A DNA stretch of 64,000 bases, taken from MedAcidi-G1 sp000817085 (GTDB lineage: Bacteria; Actinomycetota; Acidimicrobiia; Acidimicrobiales; MedAcidi-G1). The translations under genes were made by a program, and so were the position numbers. The notes beneath the pieces were generated by a model. The model searched no databases and was not told the DNA's origin. It saw nothing but the letters and a program-made list of their open reading frames with translations. The stretch is taken from NCBI GenBank assembly GCA_045568635.1, contig JBJLAO010000003.1:124001-188000 (forward strand). Direction: 5' to 3'. Positions 33,790-42,598 of the stretch are shown one piece after another (positions within the stretch are counted from its first letter, which is position 1; each line of letters begins with the position of its first letter).

Positions 33790-35076
33790 TCATGGAACAA
33801 CTGGCGTTGCATCTCTCCAACGATCTATCCCACCGCCATAAATAACTTCTTTTACTCTTTCTATGCTTTCTTCAATTTCTCCAAAAGTGTTATAAAGAGG
33901 AGCGAAACCAAATCTAACTAAATCTGGTGGACGGACATCTGGGATTGTTGATTGTTCATTAATTAATGCTTGTCCTATTGCCAAAGCTGAATCATGAGAA
34001 AAAGATAAGTGAGAGCCACGGTTCTTGTGTTTTAGAGGTGATGAAACAGAAAACCCCAAAGGTAAAAGTTCTTTTTCAGCTTTGAATAAAAATCTTTCGG
34101 AAAGAGCAACCGACTTGGAGCGTATGTTTTGGACTCCCGCTTCAATTACCAAATCAATGCCTGGCTCTATAAGTAAAGTCGATACTAAAGGTGGTGTGCC
34201 GGTTAAGAACCTACGATTATCATTTTGTGGTTGAGAATAAGGATCAAATCCAAATGGGTCTTTACTGCCATACCAACCTGCTATGGGATTTATTAAATCG
34301 CGACAATTTTCTGAAATGTAAACAAAAGCGGGTGATCCTGGTCCACCATTTAAATACTTGTATGTGCATCCAATAGCTAGATCAACTTCATCTTTTATTA
34401 GATCTATTGGAACCACTCCTACCGAGTGTGATAGATCCCAAAGAACTTTGGCTCCTTCCTGATGAGCCTTTTTAGTAACCGTTGATAAATCCCAACAACA
34501 CCCTGATCGATAAGAGACTTGACTTAGTGATACTAAGGCCACATTTTCATCAATCGCCTCTAAAAGTTCTTCAACCGGTGCTTCCAAACCGTTGCTTTCT
34601 AGCACTATGACCTTGTGTTCCTTACTGACCATTGATGCAGCTGCTTCCAAAGCCTGAATATCAGAGGGAAAATTCTGGTCATCAGTAAGGATGATGGATC
34701 GTGTTGGATTTGAAAGAAGTGCGGAGACTGCAGCTTTAAATAAACAGACGGTTGTTGAATCGGCTAATACAACTTCTCCTGGTTTTGCTCCTACCACTGA
34801 TCCAACCTTGTCTCCGATCCGGACTGTGTCTTCTAACCACTTTTCGTTCCATGAGCGTATTAGACGACTACCCCATTGTTCGGAGACTATTTCTTGAGCA
34901 AGGTCTTTGGTTTTTTTGGGAAGTCGGCCTAAAGAATTTCCGTCTAAATAAATTAGGTTTGGGTCTTCAATAACAAATTTTGAGCGGAAGTTAGTTAGTT
35001 GATCGTCATTGTCTAAGTCTTTAGCAGTTGTTTGATTTAATTTTATTTTTTCAGAGGGATCATCAAAGTCAATCAC
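33790..35076 (-). CDS. kynU: Kynureninase
   Basis: PLP enzyme that cleaves kynurenine (or 3-hydroxykynurenine) to anthranilate (or 3-hydroxyanthranilate) and alanine. Family features are LIYLDGNSLGRLPKKT, VLADSTTVCLFKAAV, DLSHSVGVVPIDL and the PLP lysine in CTYKYLNGGPGSPAFVYI. The frame is open to a TTG at 35094, but I prefer GTG 35076. GAGGA lies about 8 bases upstream, and the GTGATTGA overlap with the stop of the CMD gene is the usual coupling form. That gives 428 aa. No kynurenine formamidase or tryptophan dioxygenase is seen in the window. Confidence 0.93.
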   Translation of the reverse strand: MIDFDDPSEKIKLNQTTAKDLDNDDQLTNFRSKFVIEDPNLIYLDGNSLGRLPKKTKDLAQEIVSEQWGSRLIRSWNEKWLEDTVRIGDKVGSVVGAKPGEVVLADSTTVCLFKAAVSALLSNPTRSIILTDDQNFPSDIQALEAAASMVSKEHKVIVLESNGLEAPVEELLEAIDENVALVSLSQVSYRSGCCWDLSTVTKKAHQEGAKVLWDLSHSVGVVPIDLIKDEVDLAIGCTYKYLNGGPGSPAFVYISENCRDLINPIAGWYGSKDPFGFDPYSQPQNDNRRFLTGTPPLVSTLLIEPGIDLVIEAGVQNIRSKSVALSERFLFKAEKELLPLGFSVSSPLKHKNRGSHLSFSHDSALAIGQALINEQSTIPDVRPPDLVRFGFAPLYNTFGEIEESIERVKEVIYGGGIDRWRDATPVVP

Positions 35077-35737
35077 CAGATTTTTCCTCACCAATTATTT
35101 CTTGAATTCGTCTTTCAGTGTGTTCTTGACTCAAGCTTTCATGATCGCCTTCTACCTCTTCTAGAGGCCGACTCTCGTCAGCATCAAATTCAAGTCGTAA
35201 TGCTCTGGAAATAATTCCATGCATTCCATATGTGGCAACGATGTATGTAAGTTCAAGGATTTCTTCGTCTGATAAATGCTCCGTAAGCGTCTGAAAAATT
35301 TCATCAGTTACCAAGCCATTTCTGGTCGCTAGGCAGTCCGTGTATGCAAGAACTGCTCTTTCAATTTCATTGAAACATTCAGATTCTTCCCAATTTGGAA
35401 TTGATTTGATTTTTTCTTCACTTATTCCAACAGTTCGGCAAGATTTACAGTGCTGTGAAAAAACAAAACGGCTCCCAATATCCCAACCCACACGAGTTTG
35501 TCCAAGTTCTCGTAGCTGTGGATCCAATTTCCGATCTGGTGATCTGTACAAAGCTAAACCTGCAACCGCGTGATCGAAAACTTCGGGCACCAAAGCAAAG
35601 GTAGGCCACCAATCTCCTGGACTTCCAGTATCGGTACCAGGTTCAACTGTTGGGTCTCTGTCTCCGAATATGAGTTGAAATACAGTTTCAGCTGCTGGGT
35701 GTAGGTCCGAGCGACTAACCTGTTTAATCCGAGACAT
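35069..35737 (-). CDS. Carboxymuconolactone decarboxylase (CMD/AhpD)-like protein
   Basis: All-helical CMD-fold protein (222 aa) with the redox-type motif C97-x-x-C100 in FSQHCKSCRTVG, as in AhpD-like alkylhydroperoxidases. A second helix pair ends LSDEEILELTYIVATYGMHG. The C-terminal tail is acidic and charged and probably disordered. It overlaps kynU by 8 bp and lies 9 bp from a VOC-family gene. Family members range from peroxide defence to lactone decarboxylation. With the CxxC present and no lactone pathway around, a redox role is a little more likely, but the function is open. Confidence 0.78.
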   Translation of the reverse strand: MSRIKQVSRSDLHPAAETVFQLIFGDRDPTVEPGTDTGSPGDWWPTFALVPEVFDHAVAGLALYRSPDRKLDPQLRELGQTRVGWDIGSRFVFSQHCKSCRTVGISEEKIKSIPNWEESECFNEIERAVLAYTDCLATRNGLVTDEIFQTLTEHLSDEEILELTYIVATYGMHGIISRALRLEFDADESRPLEEVEGDHESLSQEHTERRIQEIIGEEKSGD

Positions 35738-35746
35738 TCGACTCCC

Positions 35747-36316
35747 CTATGTGCCTTTGGGTTCTGGGAAAAGACTGAATCCTCTCAACCCTTCTATATC
35801 TAAAGGTTGAATGAACGTTGAGTGGTCAGTGTCATCTGTTGATATAAGACGTGCCGATGCGGTTTCAGGGTCAACTCCGAATTCACCTGTATCTCTGCAA
35901 AACTCAACCATTATTCCGTTTGGGTCCATGTAATAAAGGGAGTGACACCATCCGTGATCCACTTCCATCAAAGGAACAATTTCCTCTTCTGCCAATCGTT
36001 CTCTTACTATTTCAGTTCTTTCTTCGTCAGAAGCAAAAGCTAAGTGATTAACCCAAACGGGAAGACCATTACCAATTGATACTTCAGACCTCCAATCAGG
36101 ATTCTCTCCTACCCCTGAAACCTCAAAAAAAGCTATGCAAGAACCATCACCGGTATCAAAAAATAAATGACGGAAGAACCCATCTGGAGCATTTTTTACC
36201 TCAGTGTGGACTAAGGGCATTCCTAACAAATCTTCATAAAAATGTCTGGTTTCTTCACTGTTTCTACACGCGTAAACAACATGGTGAAATCCTCTATTTC
36301 TATTTTTTATTTTCAT
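35747..36316 (-). CDS. VOC-family protein (glyoxalase/extradiol dioxygenase-like)
   Basis: Vicinal-oxygen-chelate fold (189 aa) with the first metal histidine in RGFHHVVYACRNSEET, the FYEDLLGMPLV turn, a second histidine in NHLAFASDEER and a C-terminal DPNGIMVEFCRDTG with the metal glutamate. This His-His-Glu set fits either a lyase or an extradiol dioxygenase. Since it stands in line with kynureninase and a CMD protein, a dioxygenase acting on an aromatic intermediate is an attractive guess, not a demonstrated role. The tail of about 40 residues after the metal glutamate is unassigned. Confidence 0.82.
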   Translation of the reverse strand: MKIKNRNRGFHHVVYACRNSEETRHFYEDLLGMPLVHTEVKNAPDGFFRHLFFDTGDGSCIAFFEVSGVGENPDWRSEVSIGNGLPVWVNHLAFASDEERTEIVRERLAEEEIVPLMEVDHGWCHSLYYMDPNGIMVEFCRDTGEFGVDPETASARLISTDDTDHSTFIQPLDIEGLRGFSLFPEPKGT

Positions 36317-36321
36317 CTAAA

Positions 36322-37065
36322 TCACTGCAATCCTTTTGCAGCTCCACCATCAACGGGAATTGCTGCACCTGTTATGAATTTCGCTTGTTCTGAACACAAA
36401 AAAGCTACAACTTCACCGAAATCGTCTGGGTTGCCTAGTTTCCCAGTTGGAACATTTCCTGCTACACCTTCTAAATCTTCGTAAAGTTCAGTGAGTCTTT
36501 CAGTCGCATGGAGTCCCGGTTGGATCGAATTTACTGTCACACCATTTCCCGCCACCTCAGTTGCTGTTGTTTTCAAAAAACTCGTTAATCCAGATCTAGC
36601 TGTATTGGAGAGAATCAACTGGGCCATTGGTTCCCTCACCGCAATTGAAGTAATGGCCACTACCCGACCCCAGCCTCGATGGGTCATTTCGGGTATCAAC
36701 CCCTTGCACATTTCGACAGTCGACAAAAGATTCAGTTGCAAAGCTTCTAAAAAATCTTCTGTTGCGGTATTTTCAAAATTTCCTGGCGGTGGGCCACCAG
36801 CATTAGCCACAAGAATATCTACCACACCAAATATTTCTTTTACTTCTTTTAACATACTTTGAATTGAAGAAGAATCTGACAAATCAGAAGCAATGGTATG
36901 GCAATCATCCGGTAGTTCTTGAGCAGCAGCTAGTAACCGGTCCGTTGAACGTGATACCAAACAAACTTTTACCCCTGAATTAGACAAAGCTCTAGCACTA
37001 GACAGACCCAGACCCCTAGATGCACCAGTAACTAAAGCCGTCCGTCCAGAAATGCCTAAATCCAT
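36322..37065 (-). CDS. SDR-family oxidoreductase (FabG-like)
   Basis: Short-chain dehydrogenase (247 aa) with TGASRGLGLSSARALSNSG, NAGGPPPGNF in place of the usual NNAG, AITSIAVREPM and a C-terminal ITGAAIPVDGGAAKGL. The active-site Tyr-xxx-Lys is not seen: where YxxxK is expected the sequence reads SNTARSGLTSFLKT. This form (NAGGPPPG with no tyrosine) is known from a subgroup of SDRs whose catalysis is unclear. It lies 2 bp downstream of an ACAD gene and 5 bp upstream of the VOC gene in one minus-strand run. Confidence 0.82.
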   Translation of the reverse strand: MDLGISGRTALVTGASRGLGLSSARALSNSGVKVCLVSRSTDRLLAAAQELPDDCHTIASDLSDSSSIQSMLKEVKEIFGVVDILVANAGGPPPGNFENTATEDFLEALQLNLLSTVEMCKGLIPEMTHRGWGRVVAITSIAVREPMAQLILSNTARSGLTSFLKTTATEVAGNGVTVNSIQPGLHATERLTELYEDLEGVAGNVPTGKLGNPDDFGEVVAFLCSEQAKFITGAAIPVDGGAAKGLQ

Positions 37066-37067
37066 TA

Positions 37068-38282
37068 CTACTCGATTCTCAAACCTGATATTGCTCTGCC
37101 AATAACCAGTTGTTGGATTTGTTCTGTTCCTTCGAAAATATCGTGAATTTTTGCGTCTCTATGCCAACGTTCCACTGGGTATTCTCTTACATATCCATAC
37201 CCACCAAGAATCTGAATCGCTCTTTCTGTAACCCACGTAGCAACTCTTCCAGCCTTCAACTTGGCCATTGAACCTTCAGCATTCTTAAAACCTTGTTGCT
37301 TTCCCAACCACGCAGCACGCCAAGTAAGCATACGAGCTGCTTCTATCTCAACAGCCATATCAGCAAGCATGAAGGAAATACCTTGATTCATGATTATTGG
37401 CTTACCAAATGCTTCTCTTTCCTTAGCGTATTCGAGTGCATACTCATATGCAGCCCTAGCTACGCCTATTGCTTGGGCTGCTACCGCAGGGCGGGTAGCT
37501 TCAAAAGTTTGCATTGCGGCTTGAGCGTTTCCAGATTTACCTTCTTTTACACGTGCAATTCTCTCGTCAAGTTTCTCTTTGGTCCCAAGTAGACAAGAAC
37601 CTGGTATCCGGACATCTTCTAGTACGACCTCTGCTGTGTGGCTTGCTTTAATTCCATGTTTTTTGTACTTCTGTCCTTGACTTAAACCAGGTGTATTAGG
37701 AGGCACGATAAAAGATGCATGGCCTCTAGATTTAAGTTCAGGTTCTACTACAGCGACCACTACGTGAATGTCGGCTAGACCTCCATTAGTAATCCAAGCT
37801 TTCGTACCATTTAGAACCCATTCGTCTGTTGCTTCGTCGTAAACAGCTCTAGTTCGGTAACCACCTACGTCAGACCCAGCGTCAGGTTCACTAGCACAAA
37901 AAGCCCCAATTTTAAGATCCCCAGCTTCCCCGTAGCACTGTGGCACCCATTCCAATACTTGTTCCTGTGTGCCAGATGCCAAAATTCCAGCCGCTGCTAA
38001 TCCAGATCCCATTATCGCCATTCCGATGCCTGCATCACCCCAAAATAATTCTTCGATAGCTACCGGAAGAGTTAGACCTGTTTTATCTCCCATCATTCCA
38101 TTCGCTAAGAACTCCCAAGAGTAGATTCCAACCTCTGCTGCTTGCTCAACCACAGGAAATGGAAATTCTTCTTTTTCATCCCATTCTTCAGCAGCAGGTC
38201 TAATCACATCTTCAGAAAACTGATGAACCCAATCTTGTAGTTGTAATTGCTCTTCGTTCAACTCCATTGAGAAGTCGCCCAT
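37068..38282 (-). CDS. Acyl-CoA dehydrogenase
   Basis: FAD-dependent acyl-CoA dehydrogenase (404 aa). Visible motifs are GAFCASEPDAGSDVGGYRTR, TKAWITNGGLADIHVVVAVV, EREAFGKPIIMNQGISFMLA and the catalytic glutamate in IHDIFEGTEQIQQLVIGR. A basic insertion (EKLDERIARVKEGKSGN) precedes the C-terminal domain. It heads the minus-strand run ACAD-SDR-VOC-CMD-kynU, with a GGAGG-type ribosome site ahead of its ATG at 38282. The chain-length preference cannot be read from sequence. Confidence 0.93.
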   Translation of the reverse strand: MGDFSMELNEEQLQLQDWVHQFSEDVIRPAAEEWDEKEEFPFPVVEQAAEVGIYSWEFLANGMMGDKTGLTLPVAIEELFWGDAGIGMAIMGSGLAAAGILASGTQEQVLEWVPQCYGEAGDLKIGAFCASEPDAGSDVGGYRTRAVYDEATDEWVLNGTKAWITNGGLADIHVVVAVVEPELKSRGHASFIVPPNTPGLSQGQKYKKHGIKASHTAEVVLEDVRIPGSCLLGTKEKLDERIARVKEGKSGNAQAAMQTFEATRPAVAAQAIGVARAAYEYALEYAKEREAFGKPIIMNQGISFMLADMAVEIEAARMLTWRAAWLGKQQGFKNAEGSMAKLKAGRVATWVTERAIQILGGYGYVREYPVERWHRDAKIHDIFEGTEQIQQLVIGRAISGLRIE

Positions 38283-38390
38283 TGATTACCTCCAAATTAA
38301 ATTTCTTCAGTTTGACAATACCCGCACAACTCAAAGAGCAAACAATTCCGCTCGGTTAATCGATAAGCGCAGATAGTCTCAAATTGATAT

Positions 38391-40997
38391 ATGACAAGTA
38401 AAAATAACGCTTCAAAAATGCCAACTAAGCCATCTTTAGATGGAATTGAAGAAATCTGGTGCAATCAATGGGAAAAAAACGGAATCTATAGTTTTGACCG
38501 CAATAAAACTAGAGAAGAAATTTTTTCTATAGATACGCCGCCCCCCACAGTTTCAGGTTCTTTACACGTGGGACATGTTTTTTCTTACACACATACTGAT
38601 GCAATAGCGCGCTATCAACGAATGGCTGGGAAAGAAGTCTTTTATCCCATGGGTTGGGATGATAATGGCCTTCCAACTGAAAGAAGAGTCCAAAATTTTT
38701 TTGGAGTGAGATGCGACCCTTCACTCCCTTATGATCCAGACTTTGAAACACCAGCCGACGCTGGCAACCCAAAAAAAATTAAAGAACGCGGTGAATTCGA
38801 CATAAGTAGACGCAATTTTATTGACCTCTGCCATATTCTTACTGCAGAAGATGAAAAGGCATTTGAGGCTCTATGGCGACGTCTTGGATTATCAGTTGAT
38901 TGGAGTCTTACCTACGCAACTATTGATGAAAAATGTCAGCGTGTGGCTCAACGCGCTTTCCTTCGAAATCTGAATAGAGGCGAGGCATATCAAACAGAGG
39001 CTCCGTCACTCTGGGATGTAACTTTCCGAACTGCTGTAGCTCAAGCTGAGCTTGAAGACAGGGAAAGGCCAGGGGCTTACCATACGCTTACCTTCCACAC
39101 AGAAAGTGATGAAGACTTACATATTGCAACAACTAGACCGGAGTTATTACCTGCTTGTGTAGCTTTGGTCGCCCATCCAGATGACTCAAGATATAAAAAT
39201 CTTTTTGGGACAACTGTAACTACACCCGTTTTTGGTGTCGAAGTCCCAGTTTGTAAACATCAACTTGCGGATCCTGAAAAAGGAACTGGAATCGCTATGA
39301 TATGCACCTTTGGTGATACCACTGATGTCACTTGGTGGAGGGAATTAGACTTACCAGTTCGAGCAATAATAAACCGGAATGGAAGAATTATAAACGATCC
39401 TCCATCAGGCATTTCTGATGAAACCGGCATTACTGCATTTAAACGCCTATCCGGAAAAACAATTTTCTCTGCACAAGAAGAAATGGTATTGATGCTCCGT
39501 GAGGCAGGTGAACTGGTCGGAGAACCTGAACCAATTACACATCCAGTGAAATTTTTCGAAAAAGGCGACAAACCTCTAGAAATCGTCACTTCGCGTCAGT
39601 GGTATATAAAAAATGGAGGCCGCGATGAGAAATTAGCAAATGCACTTATTGATAGAGGCAATGAAATGAACTGGTATCCGAGTTACATGCAAGCTCGTTA
39701 CAGCAACTGGATTGAAGGACTTAATGGTGACTGGCTAATAAGCAGACAGCGTTTTTTTGGTGTGTCTATACCACTTTGGTATCCGATTGACGAAAATGGT
39801 GAAACTATTTGGGATGAACCGATAGCCCCTCAGGAAGACTCTCTTCCTGTAGATCCAACTTCACAGGTACCAGTTGGATTTTCAGAGGATCAGAGAGGGA
39901 AACCAAATGGTTTCATCGGAGACCCTGATGTTATGGACACTTGGGCAACTTCATCCCTTACGCCGCAAATTGCTTGTGGATGGGAAGAAGATCAAGATCT
40001 ATTCGAACGCACTTACCCAATGGATATGCGCCCGCAAGCACACGACATAATACGAACTTGGCTTTTTTCAACTGTTGTGAGATCACATTTTGAATCTGAT
40101 TCTTCTCCTTGGTTGAATTGCGCTTTAAGTGGCTGGGTTCTGGATCCTGATCGAAAGAAAATGTCAAAATCTAAAGGCAACGTAGTTACCCCAATCGACT
40201 TATTAGAAGAATACGGATCAGATGCTATTCGTTACTGGGCAGCTAACGGAAGGCCTGGAACAGATACGACATTTGACGATGGTCAAATGAAAATCGGCAG
40301 GAAATTAGCGATAAAAATACTCAACGCAAGCCGATTTGTTTTAAGTTTCAGTGATGCAAAAAGCGATTTACTTGAGATAGATAAAAGTCTTATAAACAAT
40401 CCTTTAGACCTTTCAATGCTCGCAAGTCTGGATGGATTAATAGATGAAACGACTGCTGCTTTTAACACTTTTGATTATGCAAGAGCATTAGAAAAAACTG
40501 AATCATGGTTCTGGGATTTTACAGATAACCATTTGGAACTTGTTAAGGTTCGCGCTTATGGAGAAGAAAGTTCAAACGCAATATCAGCTCAATACGCATT
40601 ATTTTTAGCGCTACAAACTCTACTAAAACTTTTTGCACCTTTTCTTCCTTTTGTCACCGAAGAGATCTGGTCATGGTGGAGAGACGGCTCAATACATCAG
40701 CAAAATTGGCCCTCAACTAAAGATCTACCTGAAACTTCTGGATCTATCGGAGATCAAGAAATTGCTCTTGTAGCTGCGCAAACAATAGCTGAAATCCGCA
40801 AGAAGAAAACTGAAGCTAAATCTTCACTGGCGACACCGGTGACGAGTTGCACTGTTATTGACACTTCTGAGCGACTCGACCTTCTTCGTCTGGCCTTAGA
40901 CGATGTGTCTGCTGCGGCAAAAGCCGAAAACATGAATCTTGTTGTAGGAGAAAAATTTGAGGTTGAAGTTTTACTTGCAGAAGTAGAAAATAATTGA
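38391..40997 (+). CDS. valS: Valyl-tRNA synthetase, compact form
   Basis: Class I aminoacyl-tRNA synthetase charging tRNA-Val (868 aa). The HIGH motif is HVGH (59-62) in TVSGSLHVGHVFSYTHTDA and KMSKS is at 590-594 in DRKKMSKSKGN. The ATP-site neighbourhood reads MGWDDNGLPTERRVQN instead of the PGTDHAG of E. coli-type ValRS. An editing domain (HIATTRPELLPACVALVAHP) is present. The C-terminal coiled-coil arm of E. coli-type enzymes is absent, since the protein ends shortly after the anticodon domain. It is a single-copy essential gene in its usual role; the form resembles that of some actinobacteria and archaea. Confidence 0.93.
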   Translation: MTSKNNASKMPTKPSLDGIEEIWCNQWEKNGIYSFDRNKTREEIFSIDTPPPTVSGSLHVGHVFSYTHTDAIARYQRMAGKEVFYPMGWDDNGLPTERRVQNFFGVRCDPSLPYDPDFETPADAGNPKKIKERGEFDISRRNFIDLCHILTAEDEKAFEALWRRLGLSVDWSLTYATIDEKCQRVAQRAFLRNLNRGEAYQTEAPSLWDVTFRTAVAQAELEDRERPGAYHTLTFHTESDEDLHIATTRPELLPACVALVAHPDDSRYKNLFGTTVTTPVFGVEVPVCKHQLADPEKGTGIAMICTFGDTTDVTWWRELDLPVRAIINRNGRIINDPPSGISDETGITAFKRLSGKTIFSAQEEMVLMLREAGELVGEPEPITHPVKFFEKGDKPLEIVTSRQWYIKNGGRDEKLANALIDRGNEMNWYPSYMQARYSNWIEGLNGDWLISRQRFFGVSIPLWYPIDENGETIWDEPIAPQEDSLPVDPTSQVPVGFSEDQRGKPNGFIGDPDVMDTWATSSLTPQIACGWEEDQDLFERTYPMDMRPQAHDIIRTWLFSTVVRSHFESDSSPWLNCALSGWVLDPDRKKMSKSKGNVVTPIDLLEEYGSDAIRYWAANGRPGTDTTFDDGQMKIGRKLAIKILNASRFVLSFSDAKSDLLEIDKSLINNPLDLSMLASLDGLIDETTAAFNTFDYARALEKTESWFWDFTDNHLELVKVRAYGEESSNAISAQYALFLALQTLLKLFAPFLPFVTEEIWSWWRDGSIHQQNWPSTKDLPETSGSIGDQEIALVAAQTIAEIRKKKTEAKSSLATPVTSCTVIDTSERLDLLRLALDDVSAAAKAENMNLVVGEKFEVEVLLAEVENN

Positions 40998-40998
40998 A

Positions 40999-41799
40999 AT
41001 GACAGCTGAGCCAAGTTTCGAGTATTTAGTTGTTTCTTGCGATGGAAAAACAGCCCAGATGCAGCTGAATAGACCTGAACGTCTGAACGCCTTATCGACT
41101 GCTGTCATGGAAGAAATAATTGAGGCCGCGGATTGGTTTGACAAACAACCTGATTTACGTGTCGTAGTAGTTAGCGGAGCGGGTAGATCATTCTGCGCTG
41201 GCTTTGATACTGATGCTTTCGGAACCAACAACCAAAGTGCATCGGGAAAAGTGGGCGGTAGAAGACCTGCTGACTTAGGTCGACTCATGGCTGACTCAAT
41301 CGAGGGAATGGCTCCCATAGCGATAGCGCGTCTTCATGGTCATGTTGTGGGTGGTGGCCTCGTGCTGGCTGCAGCTTGTGACCTTAGGATTGCTTCCATT
41401 GAAACAAGTTTTTCCATTCCAGAAGTCGATCTAGGTATTCCTTTAGCTTGGGGAGGGATTCCCAGACTCGTGAGAGAGATAGGACCTGCTTTGACAAAAG
41501 AGCTGGTTATGACTTGTAGGCCATTTGATGCTGAAGAAGCTTCCGAAATAGGTTTTATAAATAGAGTGATAAATATTGATGAAATTGACTCTGCGATAAA
41601 TGACCTAGTCTCAGCCATTGCGGGTAAATCTAGGATCGCTACTCTTTCAACGAAAGCTCACGTAAATGCAGTTACATCTCAGATGGTTGGGACTATGAGG
41701 TCTTGGTCTGACGCAGATGGTTTAGAAGTAGCAATGGCTGATCCAGAATCGCAAAAAGCGCAAGAAATCTACTTGTCTCAAATCAAGAACAAAAATTAA
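40999..41799 (+). CDS. Enoyl-CoA hydratase/isomerase family protein
   Basis: Crotonase-fold protein (266 aa). It has QLNRPERLNALSTAV, the oxyanion-hole segment GAGRSFCAGFDTDAFG, then GHVVGGGLVLAAACDLRIAS and VDLGIPLAWGGIPRLVREIG. In the second active-site segment the classical Glu of GxxPGxGGTQ-type hydratases is not evident (GIPLAWGGIPRLV), so true hydratase activity is uncertain and an isomerase or other crotonase reaction is possible. It begins 1 bp after the valS stop, so it is probably read through from it. Confidence 0.85.
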   Translation: MTAEPSFEYLVVSCDGKTAQMQLNRPERLNALSTAVMEEIIEAADWFDKQPDLRVVVVSGAGRSFCAGFDTDAFGTNNQSASGKVGGRRPADLGRLMADSIEGMAPIAIARLHGHVVGGGLVLAAACDLRIASIETSFSIPEVDLGIPLAWGGIPRLVREIGPALTKELVMTCRPFDAEEASEIGFINRVINIDEIDSAINDLVSAIAGKSRIATLSTKAHVNAVTSQMVGTMRSWSDADGLEVAMADPESQKAQEIYLSQIKNKN

Positions 41800-41813
41800 A
41801 ATACCAACCTCGT

Positions 41814-42137
41814 TTACGCTGGTCTGTGCAAAACGCCATCTGTAACTGCAACTTTTATAGAACCTTTTTCTTGATCTTGGGCTTGGCAAATTCCATCGAT
41901 AATCATGCTGAATCCACCATGCGAATTAGGGGGAAAAAGGAAACTAACTGAACTTGAGTGGGTCAAGTTCTTGATGGTCCCTTTTCCAGGGGAACAAATA
42001 ATAAAATCTTCCTCCAAAGTAATTAATGAATGAACAATTTTTGCTTTTCCCTCTTTGGTCATTGTTACTACAAAAGCAGAATTTCCATATTCTTCAAGAC
42101 GTTTACCTATATCTTCAATTGCAACTTTAATACTCAT
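41814..42137 (-). CDS. Pyridoxamine 5'-phosphate oxidase-fold (split-barrel flavin/F420) protein
   Basis: Small protein of about 108 aa from the ATG at 42137; the frame extends to 42185 but the extra residues (MQMQLLLLKNINYDFT) do not look native. The pattern AFVVTMTKEGKAKIVHSLITLEEDFIIC, followed by GKGTIKNLTHSSSVSFLFPP, is that of the split beta-barrel PNPOx-like family. That family includes flavin reductases and F420-binding enzymes of actinobacteria. Cofactor and substrate are unknown. It is divergent from the molybdate regulator gene across a 71-bp spacer with a dyad. Confidence 0.65.
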   Translation of the reverse strand: MSIKVAIEDIGKRLEEYGNSAFVVTMTKEGKAKIVHSLITLEEDFIICSPGKGTIKNLTHSSSVSFLFPPNSHGGFSMIIDGICQAQDQEKGSIKVAVTDGVLHRPA

Positions 42138-42168
42138 AGTAAAATCATAATTTATATTTTTAAGTAAT

Positions 42169-42191
42169 AAAAGTTGCATTTGCAAGCTTTT
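42169..42191. promoter_or_regulatory. Dyad in the spacer upstream of the Mop-domain regulator
   Basis: TTGCATTTGCAA (TTGCA-TT-TGCAA, 42174-42185) is a perfect palindrome, extended imperfectly by AAAAG on the left and GCTTTT on the right. It lies between the divergent PNPOx-like gene and the MerR/Mop-domain regulator, where an autoregulatory or molybdate-responsive operator would be expected. It does not match the E. coli ModE box, so the assignment is speculative. Confidence 0.4.
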
Positions 42192-42208
42192 TAAGTATTT
42201 TTTATAGC

Positions 42209-42598
42209 ATGAACAAGTTTAGAATCGGTGAAGCAGCTCAATTACTTGGTGTCAGCTCAGACACTGTCAGAAGATGGGCAGATTCCGGCCGTCTTTCAAT
42301 CGAACGAACTGAAGGTGGACACAGACTCATAAACGGCGTTGAACTTGCAAAACTTGCTCAAGAAATTTCAGATTCAAGTGAACAAGAAGGAGCTACCCTT
42401 TCAGCTCGAAATCGTTTCACCGGTTTAGTCACCCGTGTCGTAGCCGACGGAGTTATGGCCCAAGTCGAACTTCAAGCTGGACCGTATCGAGTTGTCTCCC
42501 TGATATCTGCTGAAGCAACTAGAGAACTTGGATTAGAACCAGGAGCTTTAGCAGTAGCTGCGATAAAGGCAACAAATGTGGTTATCGAACGCCCGTAA
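42209..42598 (+). CDS. MerR-type helix-turn-helix plus Mop/TOBE domain protein, putative molybdate-responsive regulator
   Basis: A 129-aa protein of two parts. Residues 1-60 form a MerR/excisionase-like DNA-binding motif (FRIGEAAQLLGVSSDTVRRW, then GRLSIERTEGGHRLI). Residues ~68-129 form a Mop/TOBE molybdate-binding domain (NRFTGLVTRVVADGVMAQVE, GPYRVVSLISAEATRELGL). Such fusions are found beside molybdate transporters in actinobacteria and probably sense molybdate or tungstate in place of ModE. It overlaps modA by 23 bp, so regulator and transporter are one operon. Function is inferred from the domain pair and the context. Confidence 0.88.
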   Translation: MNKFRIGEAAQLLGVSSDTVRRWADSGRLSIERTEGGHRLINGVELAKLAQEISDSSEQEGATLSARNRFTGLVTRVVADGVMAQVELQAGPYRVVSLISAEATRELGLEPGALAVAAIKATNVVIERP

